From a virus: DNA of 64,000 nucleotides. Positions 24,414 through 32,133 of the stretch are shown piece after piece; within the stretch, counting starts at the first letter, position 1, and each line of letters starts with the position of its first letter. Made by a program: the position numbers and the translations under genes. The notes under the pieces are model-generated. The model saw nothing but the letters and a program-made list of their open reading frames with translations, was not told the origin of the DNA and did not search any database. The DNA is taken from IMG/VR virus record IMGVR_UViG_3300031920_000373, positions 37,490 to 101,489 of that record, one strand, 5' to 3'.

Positions 24414-25360
24414 AAAAACAATGGGAATACATAGTGGCCGCGGCGGATCTTCACATACACTCCAAAGTGCCCGAAAATAGAAAGGGCGATTATTATGGTC
24501 AAGTTATTGAAAAATTTAGAAAACTCCTTGATATTACAGTTAAATGGTCCTCTCCCAAACTCCTTCTCATTGCTGGGGATTTCTTTGATTCTCCTAATGT
24601 TCCATATAAAGTTGCCAGGCTTGTTCTTGCAATGATAAAAGAAAGTGGAGTGAACATCCTCGTTGTACCCGGCCAGCATGATCTTAGGTACCATGTCAGT
24701 GGTCTTGATAATACCCCTCTTGGTATTCTTGAAACATCGGGACAAGTTGAGATTCTTACTCCTAAAATGTCAAAAACCACATATGGCGGAACAACTTTTG
24801 TAGGAGCAGGATGGAATGAAGAACCAGAGGATGAGGCTGATATTCTTGTAATGCATAGAATGATTACCAAGAAAGGTGAACTCTGGCCAGGTCAAACAAA
24901 CTATTCCTCCGCTCATGCGATTATGAGGAAATACCCCTGGGCTCAGTGCATAATAAGTGGAGACAATCATGCTCCACATGCATTGAGAATAGAGGGAGAA
25001 AGAGAAGGACACAGGCTTCAAGTAAACTGCGGATCTTTGGTTCGATCAACAAAGGATCAAATAGGATTTCAGCCCAGAGCGTACTTGATAGATGTATTCC
25101 AATGGAAAGCAAAACCGATAAAGATTCCGTGTTTGCCCGATGAGGAAGTTTTTGACTTCAATAAGATTGCCATTGAGGAAGTCAAGGAAGCTTCTAAAAA
25201 AGAAGCGGAAGCAAAGATAGCGGAATTTATAAACCTCTTGCCGCAGACTGACAGAGAACGTCCTAATTTCAAAAAGATCCTGAATAGTGTGGTAAAACAT
25301 GTGAATCCAAATAAAGGTGTAATAGATATAATCAATAAAACAATGGAGAGGGTGGCGTAA
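24407..25360 (+). CDS. Mre11/SbcD/gp47-like nuclease
   Basis: 317 residues, T4 gp47 size. Calcineurin-type phosphoesterase motifs: ADLHIHS near residue 13, AGDFFDSPNV near 56, GQHDLRYH (family GNHD) near 89, VMHRMIT near 148, and SGDNHAPHAL near 184. GQHD replaces the usual GNHD. With the two Rad50 pieces it would process DNA ends for recombination-dependent replication. The gene sits between the two Rad50 halves. Confidence 0.92.
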   Translation: MVKKQWEYIVAAADLHIHSKVPENRKGDYYGQVIEKFRKLLDITVKWSSPKLLLIAGDFFDSPNVPYKVARLVLAMIKESGVNILVVPGQHDLRYHVSGLDNTPLGILETSGQVEILTPKMSKTTYGGTTFVGAGWNEEPEDEADILVMHRMITKKGELWPGQTNYSSAHAIMRKYPWAQCIISGDNHAPHALRIEGEREGHRLQVNCGSLVRSTKDQIGFQPRAYLIDVFQWKAKPIKIPCLPDEEVFDFNKIAIEEVKEASKKEAEAKIAEFINLLPQTDRERPNFKKILNSVVKHVNPNKGVIDIINKTMERVA

Positions 25361-25590
25361 TGGATTTGATTCAAATGACAAAGGCAGTACAAGCTAAGGA
25401 AAAAACAAGAAATAAGCTCCTTGGACAAAAGGATATGCTGATGGAAGGACTGAAAGATTTAGGATTTGAGAATACTGGAGAAGCAAAGAAAGCGCGGACC
25501 CAAAAGAAAAATGCACTGGTAAAGATGAATGATCACTATACAAAGGGTGAGGCGACATTCAAAACAAAATTTGAGCATTTACTCCAATGA
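25360..25590 (+). CDS. Helical protein between the nuclease and Rad50 C-half
   Basis: 76 residues, charged, helical (QAKEKTRNKLLGQKDM, KKARTQKKNALVKM). Coupled on both sides (TAATG and ATGA). Its position and character would fit a detached piece of Rad50 coiled coil returning from the hook, but it has no CxxC. Confidence 0.65.
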   Translation: MDLIQMTKAVQAKEKTRNKLLGQKDMLMEGLKDLGFENTGEAKKARTQKKNALVKMNDHYTKGEATFKTKFEHLLQ

Positions 25591-26204
25591 AGAAATTATT
25601 GGAAAATCTTAAAGACAAAATCCAAGATAGGAAAACATCCAAAAAGATCCTTGAACTCACTGAGACAAAGATGGATAAATATCTCCTGCATCTGGAGAAT
25701 CTTGAGGAAGCCCGTGCCATCTTCCAAAAGGCATCACAGGTAACCCAAACCAGGCTATCTGAACAAATAGAAAAAATTGTATCCAGTGCATTGGCGGCAG
25801 TATTCGAGGATCCTTATAAGTTCAAAGTTGGATTTGTTCTCCGAAGGAATACAACCGAATGTGATCTGCAATTTGAGAAAAATGGCAAAAGAAAGTCACC
25901 ACTTGCTTCTTGCGGATACGGGGCGGCTGACATAGCATCCCTTGCTTTACGTGTGGCTTATTGGAAATTAGACGGCGAGTCAAGGAATGTGTTGGTATTG
26001 GATGAACCACTCAGGAACTTAGATAAAGAAAGGCAAGTGCTTGCTTCCATGATGATAAAGAACCTGAGCAGAATGAAAGGTGGGTTGCAATTTATCATTG
26101 TGACACATAATACCGCACTTGCTAAATCAGCGGATAGACAATTTAGCGTTATCAAGGAGGATGCGGTAAGTCACGTAACCATGATAGAATCAAAGGTTGC
26201 ATAA
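25587..26204 (+). CDS. Rad50/SbcC/gp46-like ATPase, C-terminal half
   Basis: 205 residues. A short coiled coil (about 1-60) is followed by the ABC-ATPase C-lobe: signature-like PLASCGYGAADIASLALRVA near residue 110, Walker B VLVLDEPLRNLD near 138, and the switch His in FIIVTHNT near 172. No Walker A. It must pair with the 22365 product to make an ATPase site. The signature reads SCGYGAADI in place of the SGGE core. Confidence 0.9.
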   Translation: MKKLLENLKDKIQDRKTSKKILELTETKMDKYLLHLENLEEARAIFQKASQVTQTRLSEQIEKIVSSALAAVFEDPYKFKVGFVLRRNTTECDLQFEKNGKRKSPLASCGYGAADIASLALRVAYWKLDGESRNVLVLDEPLRNLDKERQVLASMMIKNLSRMKGGLQFIIVTHNTALAKSADRQFSVIKEDAVSHVTMIESKVA

Positions 26205-26230
26205 AATGAAACGGCGTAATTTCTTAAAAT

Positions 26231-26320
26231 ATGATAAAACCCTCCATGCAGAAATTGGCGGATGCAATTGATAAGGATTTACTGGACAAAATATTAAAAG
26301 GAGAAATCGAATGCCCTTAG
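26231..26320 (+). CDS. Possible very small protein, 29 aa
   Basis: ATG 26231 to TAG 26318-26320, reading MIKPSMQKLADAIDKDLLDK then ILKGEIECP. The LADAIDKDLL pattern resembles N-terminal segments of many short phage proteins. There is no clear Shine-Dalgarno site, and it overlaps the next start, so it is uncertain. Confidence 0.35.
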   Translation: MIKPSMQKLADAIDKDLLDKILKGEIECP

Positions 26321-26622
26321 ACGTGATCTTAAAAGGCCTGGGAGAAGAATTTGAAAGAATGAAGAGACTCTTTGATAAGGATGATTGGAAATTCTATAAA
26401 TTCGGAAGAGGAGGCCCTTACAAAAGGACTCTCACTAAATTAATGGAAAAATCCAAAGAATATGATCAGACTCTATTTGACCATTTTGGGGCTGGAGAAG
26501 AAACTGCATCCTATAATAAATTGATTGTGCTTTGCCTTTCAGTGGCAGACACGCCTAAGGAAAGATATAAAAATATAGACACCTTCAAAAGACAAATTGA
26601 AAGAATGAAGGTGATTATATGA
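26311..26622 (+). CDS. Hypothetical protein, 103 aa
   Basis: AAAAGGAGAAATCGA before the ATG. Helical and charged, with FYKFGRGGPYKRTL. No family recognised; coupled by ATGA to the next gene. Confidence 0.68.
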   Translation: MPLDVILKGLGEEFERMKRLFDKDDWKFYKFGRGGPYKRTLTKLMEKSKEYDQTLFDHFGAGEETASYNKLIVLCLSVADTPKERYKNIDTFKRQIERMKVII

Positions 26623-26894
26623 GAGAGGGAATGTCCACTGCAACCTCTTATGGTAATGAATGCGTGATTCATTATTGTAAAGCCTGTGGAGGAGATAGAG
26701 ATTTCTGTGCGTGTGGGGTAGATTTTATGTCCAGTTTGGATAGAGTCATTGCCCTAAAATTGAAACTGGAAATCTATAAGTGTCTGAAAATAAAGAAAGG
26801 CATAATTAGGATTGTCGATTTGATCCGAAGAACTCCCACAAGTATCTCAGGAATGAGAGGTCTTGCGCTTCTTAAAAGAGAGGACAAAAGATGA
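26619..26894 (+). CDS. Cys-cluster protein, 91 aa
   Basis: N-terminal cysteine/histidine cluster HYCKACGGDRDFCACG near residue 18, then hydrophobic/basic helices. Probably binds zinc. Function unknown. Confidence 0.63.
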   Translation: MREGMSTATSYGNECVIHYCKACGGDRDFCACGVDFMSSLDRVIALKLKLEIYKCLKIKKGIIRIVDLIRRTPTSISGMRGLALLKREDKR

Positions 26895-27034
26895 CAAGGA
26901 AGGAAGCAATAAAAGTCATGCAAAGGATCCAGAAACATTTCATGGACATTCATTATCCATTAAAACACGCCATGTATGACAGGACACACACTGTTGGTCA
27001 AATGTTTAACAGGGTTCTGGAGGTGTTAAAGTGA
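26891..27034 (+). CDS. Small hypothetical protein, 47 aa
   Basis: ATG 26891 overlaps the previous stop (ATGA), TGA at 27032. Basic and His-rich (RIQKHFMDIHYPLKHAM). No family recognised. Confidence 0.58.
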   Translation: MTRKEAIKVMQRIQKHFMDIHYPLKHAMYDRTHTVGQMFNRVLEVLK

Positions 27035-27366
27035 GTGATTTTATAGAAAAAATGTTCTCTGAACAAGGGAAAAGTAAACCCATTATGGGCAATCCTCTTG
27101 AAATGGGTGCTTCAGGAGTTGAAGTATTTAATACTCCCAGACTAAAAATCATATCCTTTACTTTTAAAGCTATCTGGGAAATGAATGCCAGTGGAACTGT
27201 TGAAGAATACGATGAAATCCATAAAATTGCCTTAGAGGCTCTCAAAAGAAATGTGTATGACGAGTTTTATCAAAAATTAACCAATCTGGAACTTGCTCTT
27301 TATGACCATGATATAAAGAAGGGTAAAGAAATCATTCAGGAGATCAAAAAGGAAGTAGGGATATGA
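27031..27366 (+). CDS. Hypothetical protein, 111 aa, GTG start
   Basis: GTG overlaps the previous stop (GTGA) with a GGAGG site 10 bases upstream. Mostly helical; ends EIIQEIKKEVGI. No family recognised. Confidence 0.66.
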   Translation: MSDFIEKMFSEQGKSKPIMGNPLEMGASGVEVFNTPRLKIISFTFKAIWEMNASGTVEEYDEIHKIALEALKRNVYDEFYQKLTNLELALYDHDIKKGKEIIQEIKKEVGI

Positions 27367-27632
27367 ACAAAGTAAATACCTTAAAAGAGGTTCTGGATAA
27401 AATACTTTCAGAAATGTCCTTGCCCGACAGGAATAGACTTAAAAAAATAAAGGAAGATGATTTGATCATGCTACACCATACATTAGGTATGCAGATCAGA
27501 AACGTGTTCCTTCTTTGGGATGGCAATATTAATCTGGCAAAGGACATGGATCTGGCAAAGGATACACATGCTGATGAGGTTTCTCAAAAAATCATAGAAG
27601 CATTATGGAGGAGATTGCAAAATGAGCCATAA
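27363..27632 (+). CDS. Hypothetical protein, 89 aa
   Basis: ATGA-coupled. Helical; contains a short duplicated NLAKDMDLAKDTHADE stretch. No family recognised. Confidence 0.63.
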   Translation: MNKVNTLKEVLDKILSEMSLPDRNRLKKIKEDDLIMLHHTLGMQIRNVFLLWDGNINLAKDMDLAKDTHADEVSQKIIEALWRRLQNEP

Positions 27633-27963
27633 ATTCATGTTCGGTACAGATGATGATATACCTGTTAAGTTAGCAGAGGGATTCAAATTCTCCTTATGTG
27701 ATGATGAATGTCCTTATCTCTGCCCTACGGAGGCAGAACAAAATGCGGAAAAGAAGAGGAAAAAAGAATACAAGGCCAAAGTCCCCAGAGATTGGTGGAA
27801 ACATGTGTGCTATAGGTATAATCAGCAAGTATATCACGGACCTATTCACCCAGAAATTATAGCAGTAAAAGGATGTAAATATTCAATTAAAGGAGACAGA
27901 AAATGTCAGAAGGAAATACCAAATGTAAATTGTATGGAAATTGCCCTGAGTTCACCACAGTAG
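27622..27963 (+). CDS. Cys-containing hypothetical protein, 113 aa
   Basis: CDDECPYLCP near residue 26 and further cysteines (HVCYRY, GCKYS, KCQ) suggest a metal-binding site. It overlaps the next gene by about 60 bases; the overlap is accepted because the next gene has its own GGAGACAGAAA site. Confidence 0.6.
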   Translation: MSHKFMFGTDDDIPVKLAEGFKFSLCDDECPYLCPTEAEQNAEKKRKKEYKAKVPRDWWKHVCYRYNQQVYHGPIHPEIIAVKGCKYSIKGDRKCQKEIPNVNCMEIALSSPQ

Positions 27964-28364
27964 ACAAATGCACCACAGGGTGTGACTATTACAATCCTAA
28001 AAACCCTGATGAGGAAATTGACATTCCGGAAGAAGTAATGGCAAAGACTGAGGCAGAAGAACGTCCGGAGATTAAATTGATATTCAGTGATCTTCCCAAG
28101 TTTGACAAGATCCATGAATTTTTCGTCATGAAAAAACATGTGTTCATGATGCAAAGCATCAGCCCGAAAAAGATTATCCTCAAATACAAGAGGAGATTGA
28201 AAGATACAGATAAATTGAATGATGGTTGTTACATCTTCAGGAATCAGAAAAATGAACTGCTTGAACCTGAAAAGGTATTCAAAAAGTTTGATCGCCAATC
28301 CAAAGAAAAATTGGCAAAGGCCGGGGCGGAAATAAAGGCAAAGAACACAGAAAAGGATAAATAA
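27903..28364 (+). CDS. Hypothetical protein with N-terminal Cys cluster, 153 aa
   Basis: CKLYGNC, KCTTGCDYY in the first 30 residues, then an alpha/beta region and a Lys/Ala-rich helical C-terminus. No family recognised. Confidence 0.63.
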   Translation: MSEGNTKCKLYGNCPEFTTVDKCTTGCDYYNPKNPDEEIDIPEEVMAKTEAEERPEIKLIFSDLPKFDKIHEFFVMKKHVFMMQSISPKKIILKYKRRLKDTDKLNDGCYIFRNQKNELLEPEKVFKKFDRQSKEKLAKAGAEIKAKNTEKDK

Positions 28365-28365
28365 A

Positions 28366-28566
28366 ATGAGCAACCCTGATAAGACTGTGGTAGATGTGCT
28401 GGATAAACCTTTCCCTGATTATTTGACCAGATATCAAAGAAAACCCAAAGAAATAAAAGGTTTAGATCAAAGTAGAATTGATGAAATCCTTGATAGACTG
28501 GACAGAATAGAACAAGGTGTTAGAAGTCTTACAGGGTTGCAACTCATTAATGGAATTTGGCAATAA
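28366..28566 (+). CDS. Small hypothetical protein, 66 aa
   Basis: Follows the previous stop by one base. Charged; the second half is a helix (DEILDRLDRIEQGVRSL) that could form a coiled coil. No gap to the MazG-like gene. Confidence 0.63.
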   Translation: MSNPDKTVVDVLDKPFPDYLTRYQRKPKEIKGLDQSRIDEILDRLDRIEQGVRSLTGLQLINGIWQ

Positions 28567-28905
28567 ATGGAAAATCCTCTTGTACTGTGTAATAGATTTC
28601 CAAACGACAAGCTGACTTTGGAAAAACTCGCTGAGGAAGCGGCAGAAGTTATCCAGGCTAAATCAAAGATCATTCATTTTGGTTTGCTGGACACATACAA
28701 TAATACCAAAAATCATCCTGATCAGACAAATCAGGAGAAACTTGAAACTGAATTAGGCCATCTTTTTGCTGTTGTGGACATCCTTGTCGCTCGGGGAATA
28801 GTGCGATATGATAGGATATATGGAGTAAAAGAAGAAAAATGGGATAAGATGGAACACTGGAATAAACACAAAGGATCTATAACGAAAAAAGGAGAATTAT
28901 TTTGA
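28567..28905 (+). CDS. MazG-like nucleotide pyrophosphohydrolase
   Basis: 112 residues. The all-alpha NTP-PPase pattern is visible: LEKLAEEAAEVIQAKSK near residue 19 (EExxE metal site) and ELGHLFAVVDILVARG near 58 (ExxxD site). It would hydrolyse non-canonical or excess (d)NTPs. Among the dCMP deaminase, dNMP kinase and thymidylate synthase genes it fits pool control, or lowering an alarmone as proposed for other phage MazG proteins. Confidence 0.8.
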   Translation: MENPLVLCNRFPNDKLTLEKLAEEAAEVIQAKSKIIHFGLLDTYNNTKNHPDQTNQEKLETELGHLFAVVDILVARGIVRYDRIYGVKEEKWDKMEHWNKHKGSITKKGELF

Positions 28906-29669
28906 TTAAAGTACTTATTATGAATGGACCCGCTGAATCTGGAAAAGGAACAGTTGCAAAGTATCTAAAAGAATTGTTTGAATTTAAAATTGGGGAATAT
29001 TCTTCAATTACTTATGTCAAAGCAGTTGCAATCGGTACGTTCGACTGGAATGGCAAGAAGGACACGGCTGGAAGAAACCTTCTTGCAGGAATCAAACAAG
29101 CCATGATAGCTTACAATGATCTGCCTACAAAAAAAGTGATTGAGGAAATAGATCGTGCGTCTGCCTATAACGTAGATATTCTTATAGTAGATATCAGAGA
29201 ACCTGATGAAATTGAAAAACTGGTAACAATTTGTAAATTCAAGAGTTTGCAATGTGTTACCTGTCGTGTCATTAATACAAAGGCAGAAATCGAGGCTGAG
29301 AAAAATGATCTTAGTATAACTGGTGATCGTTTGTATGGTAAATATGATTACGATGTGGAAATTGACAACAATGGTACTCTGGAACAGTTGAAAAATAATG
29401 TAAAGGCCGTCTTTGGGGATGTTTATGGTAGCGTGGGTTGTGGTACATCACCCGATCATGTGATTGATTCCATGAAGTATGCCATGAAAGCGATGTCAGG
29501 CACAGTTAATGTTGTAAAAGGAAAAAACGAGAATAACCGTCAGCTTCCTTTCATTTCCTTGGTACATGGAAGGACTTGTAGTGAATGTGATTCTGAAAAT
29601 GTATTCATGAGTCAGGCACACAATGCTATAGTTTGTGATTTTTGTGGACAACGATATAACGGGAGATAA
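28902..29669 (+). CDS. Deoxynucleoside monophosphate kinase (gp1-like) with C-terminal zinc-ribbon
   Basis: 255 residues, TTG start with AAAAAAGGAGAA upstream. P-loop GPAESGKGT at residue 9, Asp-rich ILIVDIREPDEI near 90 as in phage dNMP kinases. The final 35 residues add CSECDSENV... CDFCGQRYN-type knuckles (TCSEC, CDFCG), an unusual C-terminal ribbon for this family. The role is phosphorylation of dNMPs, possibly including those needed around 7-deazaguanine-modified DNA. Confidence 0.82.
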   Translation: MIKVLIMNGPAESGKGTVAKYLKELFEFKIGEYSSITYVKAVAIGTFDWNGKKDTAGRNLLAGIKQAMIAYNDLPTKKVIEEIDRASAYNVDILIVDIREPDEIEKLVTICKFKSLQCVTCRVINTKAEIEAEKNDLSITGDRLYGKYDYDVEIDNNGTLEQLKNNVKAVFGDVYGSVGCGTSPDHVIDSMKYAMKAMSGTVNVVKGKNENNRQLPFISLVHGRTCSECDSENVFMSQAHNAIVCDFCGQRYNGR

Positions 29670-29670
29670 A

Positions 29671-29823
29671 ATGACACAATACGAGGAATTACACAATCAA
29701 TTAATGTATAATCCTTGGACAGGTAATTTTTATTGGAAAATAGATAAAGCTAACGGCAAAGTAAAGGCAGGGGAACAGTGTGTTAATTGGGCGGGATGTG
29801 ATGATAACAGTCCCGCATTTTAA
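29671..29823 (+). pseudogene. Internally deleted HNH-AP2 endonuclease remnant
   Basis: 50 codons. The start (YEELHNQLMYNPWTGNFYWK) matches the N-terminus of the HNH-AP2 protein at 14050 (RQLMYNPWNGLFYWK), and the end (AGEQCVNWAGCDDNSPAF) matches the C-terminus of the one at 60206 (AGEQCLDWAGCDIDSPAY). The middle 120 or so residues, with both HNH and AP2 domains, are missing. It stops a few codons short of the normal YLYVQ end. Confidence 0.85.
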
Positions 29824-29857
29824 TATGTAAAAAATAATATACAAAAAGGAATTTAAA

Positions 29858-30706
29858 ATGGCACAAAATGTAATCTTTGTGGAAGCAACAAACTTACCTG
29901 ATCTATGGTATCAAACTCTATACAAAGCGGTAGAGTTTGGAAGAGATTTTACAGTAGATACGGGATCATATGAAGGCCAAAGACGAAAAGAGTTCGATTT
30001 TGTTGTCCTACATTCTAAATGTCCTGGGGTGGGGGCACTTCTTCCGAAACTGAATCCCGCTTTGAATCTGGATGATCCTTGTGCCCAAGATTTTCTTGAT
30101 CAATATATGCCTTACCTCATGACTGGAGAAGAACAACCTGGTGAGGCGTACACGTACGGACAAAGAATATGTGCCGCCAAACTTAGTGTGGCTGATATGA
30201 GTGCGAGTGGAATGGCTAACACTGACATCATGATATCAGGTTTCGGTGAGTTAGTGGAACAAGGAATAATTTCTTTGTATAAAAATAATGAAAATGTAAA
30301 AGAAGGCGAAGGGTGGGACCATCTTCGTGTAAATCAATTGGAACTCATGATTTGGACATACAAAAATAAAGGATTTCGTAACAATCAAATGATTTTACAA
30401 GTAGGAAAACCTACTGACATGCTTCTGAAAGATCCTCCTTGTCTGCGCCACATTGGTACCAGGATTCAAGACGGTAAACTTCACTTCTATCCTTATTTCA
30501 GATCATGGGATTTATGGGGAGGTCTTCCTGCGAATCTCGCTGCCATAGAACTCATGAAACAATATTGCGCGGAACAGATTGGTGTTGAAAATGGAGAGAT
30601 CATATGCTCAAGTAAAGGGTTACATTTGTATTCATATGTGTGGGAGATTGCAGAACTTGTAAGAGGAAAAACATCAAAAGAATTTGCAAAGGAACTGTCA
30701 AAATGA
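29858..30706 (+). CDS. Thymidylate synthase family protein (ThyA-like), 3' end rebuilt
   Basis: 282 residues. Methylates dUMP to dTMP with methylene-tetrahydrofolate. The catalytic Cys region is DPPCLRHIGTR near residue 192; FRSWDLWGGLPANLAAI is the phosphate/dUMP site with the conserved Asn that favours dUMP over dCMP; GLHLYSYVWEIA is the C-terminal HxY segment. The last 26 residues are duplicated, diverged, in a fragment 600 bases downstream (31308), so the 3' end seems replaced when the HNH gene entered. AAAAGGAATT RBS. Confidence 0.85.
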   Translation: MAQNVIFVEATNLPDLWYQTLYKAVEFGRDFTVDTGSYEGQRRKEFDFVVLHSKCPGVGALLPKLNPALNLDDPCAQDFLDQYMPYLMTGEEQPGEAYTYGQRICAAKLSVADMSASGMANTDIMISGFGELVEQGIISLYKNNENVKEGEGWDHLRVNQLELMIWTYKNKGFRNNQMILQVGKPTDMLLKDPPCLRHIGTRIQDGKLHFYPYFRSWDLWGGLPANLAAIELMKQYCAEQIGVENGEIICSSKGLHLYSYVWEIAELVRGKTSKEFAKELSK

Positions 30707-31311
30707 AAAAATTACTTAATGTCCTTCAAGAAAGGGAAATAGTGCATTCGTATTTGAAAAATGAAAATACCAAAAAGCTTGCCGAATCTTATGAAGTAAG
30801 TCAAGATACCATAAGAAGGACATTAAGTAGAAAAGGTGTTCTAAAAACAAAGATTGATATTAATAAAAAAATTAATATTTGGAATCATTATGAAGTATCC
30901 GAAAATAGTTGTTGGGAATGGACTCTTTCTCTAAGAACAGATGGGTATGGGCAATTTTGTGTAGAAGGAAAAATGCATGGAGCACATGTATTGGCTTATG
31001 AAGTACATAATAAAACAAAAGTTTCACGTGGTTTATTGGTATGCCATACGTGTGATAATCCTAAATGTATTAATCCAGATCATTTATTTTTAGGAACTCA
31101 TCAAGACAATAAAAATGATTGTGTTGGTAAGCATAGACACTCAAGGGGAGAAAAAGTCAATACCTCCAAATTGGATGAAAAACAAGTAATGGAAATTAGA
31201 AAAATATATGAAAAAGGAAATAAAAATCAAAAAGAATTGGGTATTATTTATGGAGTTTCACAAGTGCAAATCTCCAGTATAATCAGAAAACAATCATGGA
31301 GTCACATATGA
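30703..31311 (+). CDS. HNH endonuclease flanked by helix-turn-helix segments, inserted at the 3' end of thymidylate synthase
   Basis: 202 residues. HNH_3-type core: GAHVLAYEVHN, CHTCDNPKCINPDHLFLGT near residue 113, HQDNKND. An N-terminal HTH-like KLAESYEVSQDTIRRTL and C-terminal KELGIIYGVSQVQISSII are DNA-binding. ATGA overlaps at both ends. No intron-like sequence is needed because the upstream gene has a complete end. Confidence 0.88.
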   Translation: MKKLLNVLQEREIVHSYLKNENTKKLAESYEVSQDTIRRTLSRKGVLKTKIDINKKINIWNHYEVSENSCWEWTLSLRTDGYGQFCVEGKMHGAHVLAYEVHNKTKVSRGLLVCHTCDNPKCINPDHLFLGTHQDNKNDCVGKHRHSRGEKVNTSKLDEKQVMEIRKIYEKGNKNQKELGIIYGVSQVQISSIIRKQSWSHI

Positions 31312-31472
31312 AGAATCTTTATAATTATGTCTGGGAAATTGCCGAAACGGTTCGTGGACGTTCTGCGGAAGAATTTAAAGCGGAAATGGGAAAAGATGCA
31401 TCTAATATGGAAGGGCATGATTTCAGAATCAAACAAAATATACCCTATGGTAATCATATCTCGGGGGGGTAG
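31308..31472 (+). pseudogene. Displaced C-terminal fragment of thymidylate synthase
   Basis: 54 codons. LYNYVWEIAETVRGRSAEEF matches the C-terminus of the 29858 protein (LYSYVWEIAELVRGKTSKEF), 16 of 26 residues identical, then continues 28 residues to NHISGG. It is best read as the original 3' end of the gene, cut off by the HNH insertion. Its ATG overlaps the HNH stop, so it may still be translated. Confidence 0.82.
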
Positions 31473-31477
31473 AAAAA

Positions 31478-31642
31478 GTGGAAGCAATAATAATTGATGG
31501 CAGGCTCTGTATAAAAGTTGGTGAGGTTGAACATATGCTTAATCTTAAAGAGGCTGAAAAGCTCATGACTGAAATATTCGTTGTCATAAAAGATATCAAT
31601 CTTGCTAAATTTAGAGCCATAAGAAACCTAAAAGTAGATTAA
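31478..31642 (+). CDS. Small hypothetical protein, 54 aa, GTG start
   Basis: GTG 31478 to TAA 31642, with GGGGGG upstream. Reads VEAIIIDGRLCIKVGEVEHML and continues as a helix with KEAEKLMTEIFVV. Normal spacing in the operon; no family recognised. Confidence 0.5.
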   Translation: MEAIIIDGRLCIKVGEVEHMLNLKEAEKLMTEIFVVIKDINLAKFRAIRNLKVD

Positions 31643-31654
31643 GAGGTTAACAGA

Positions 31655-31723
31655 AATGTGGAGAAGGATTAGCCCGGATGACTGTCGCAATAAAAGCGAA
31701 GGAAGTTAAGTTCACTCCACATT
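31655..31723 (+). ncRNA. Candidate structured RNA closed by a 9-bp stem
   Basis: Perfect arms AATGTGGAG and CTCCACATT enclose 51 bases with an internal TCGC-AATAAAA-GCGA hairpin (7-base loop) and a possible GAA/TTC pairing near the 3' side. It fills the gap before the J-domain gene. The cloverleaf-like size is too short and lacks a T-arm for a tRNA. It may be a tRNA relic, a leader or a processing signal. Confidence 0.4.
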
Positions 31724-31730
31724 ATAAAAT

Positions 31731-32129
31731 ATGGGAATTAACATGCAAAACCAAATAAAGATTGAGGATATTTGTAATATACTGGAAATTTCTCCTAATT
31801 CATATGGATTGCATGGAAACATGCAAAAAGAGGAAGCAGAAATAGCCCTTCAGGACTTTAAGGGTATCGTAAAGAAACAACATAGAGTTTTGGCGAAAAA
31901 GTATCATCCAGATCTTCCTTCTTCCGGTGAATCTGAATTAGCCAAAATGAAAGAGATCAATTCCACTATTGACCTTATAATGAAACTTAAAATCACAAGA
32001 GTGGCACCGAGATCACAAAATATTCATTTTATAAGAAGGCAAGGATTTGGCGGAATGACATGGAGTAATAATTCTTCTTCTACTTCTACTACTTCAAATT
32101 TCAACGAATTTAAGTTCTACAGATACTAA
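31731..32129 (+). CDS. J-domain (DnaJ-like) protein
   Basis: 132 residues. J-domain core is IVKKQHRVLAKKYHPD near residue 50, with the HPD tripeptide that stimulates Hsp70, then ELAKMKEINSTIDLIMKL as the last helix. A Ser/Thr/Asn-rich tail follows (NNSSSTSTTSN). It would recruit host DnaK. Last gene of the rightward arm. ATG 31731 has no clear ribosome-binding site; ATG 31743 with GGGA upstream is an alternative. Confidence 0.8.
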   Translation: MGINMQNQIKIEDICNILEISPNSYGLHGNMQKEEAEIALQDFKGIVKKQHRVLAKKYHPDLPSSGESELAKMKEINSTIDLIMKLKITRVAPRSQNIHFIRRQGFGGMTWSNNSSSTSTTSNFNEFKFYRY

Positions 32130-32133
32130 AAAA

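Noticed and set aside
26206-26271. 21-codon frame MKRRNFLKYDKTL following the Rad50 C-half
   Set aside because: Very short, no ribosome-binding site; the overlapping 26231 frame looks somewhat better.
31675-31705. Similarity to a hammerhead ribozyme core (GGATGA with a following stem)
   Set aside because: The CUGAUGA and GAAA core elements are not intact and spacing is wrong, so it is kept only as an unassigned structured RNA.
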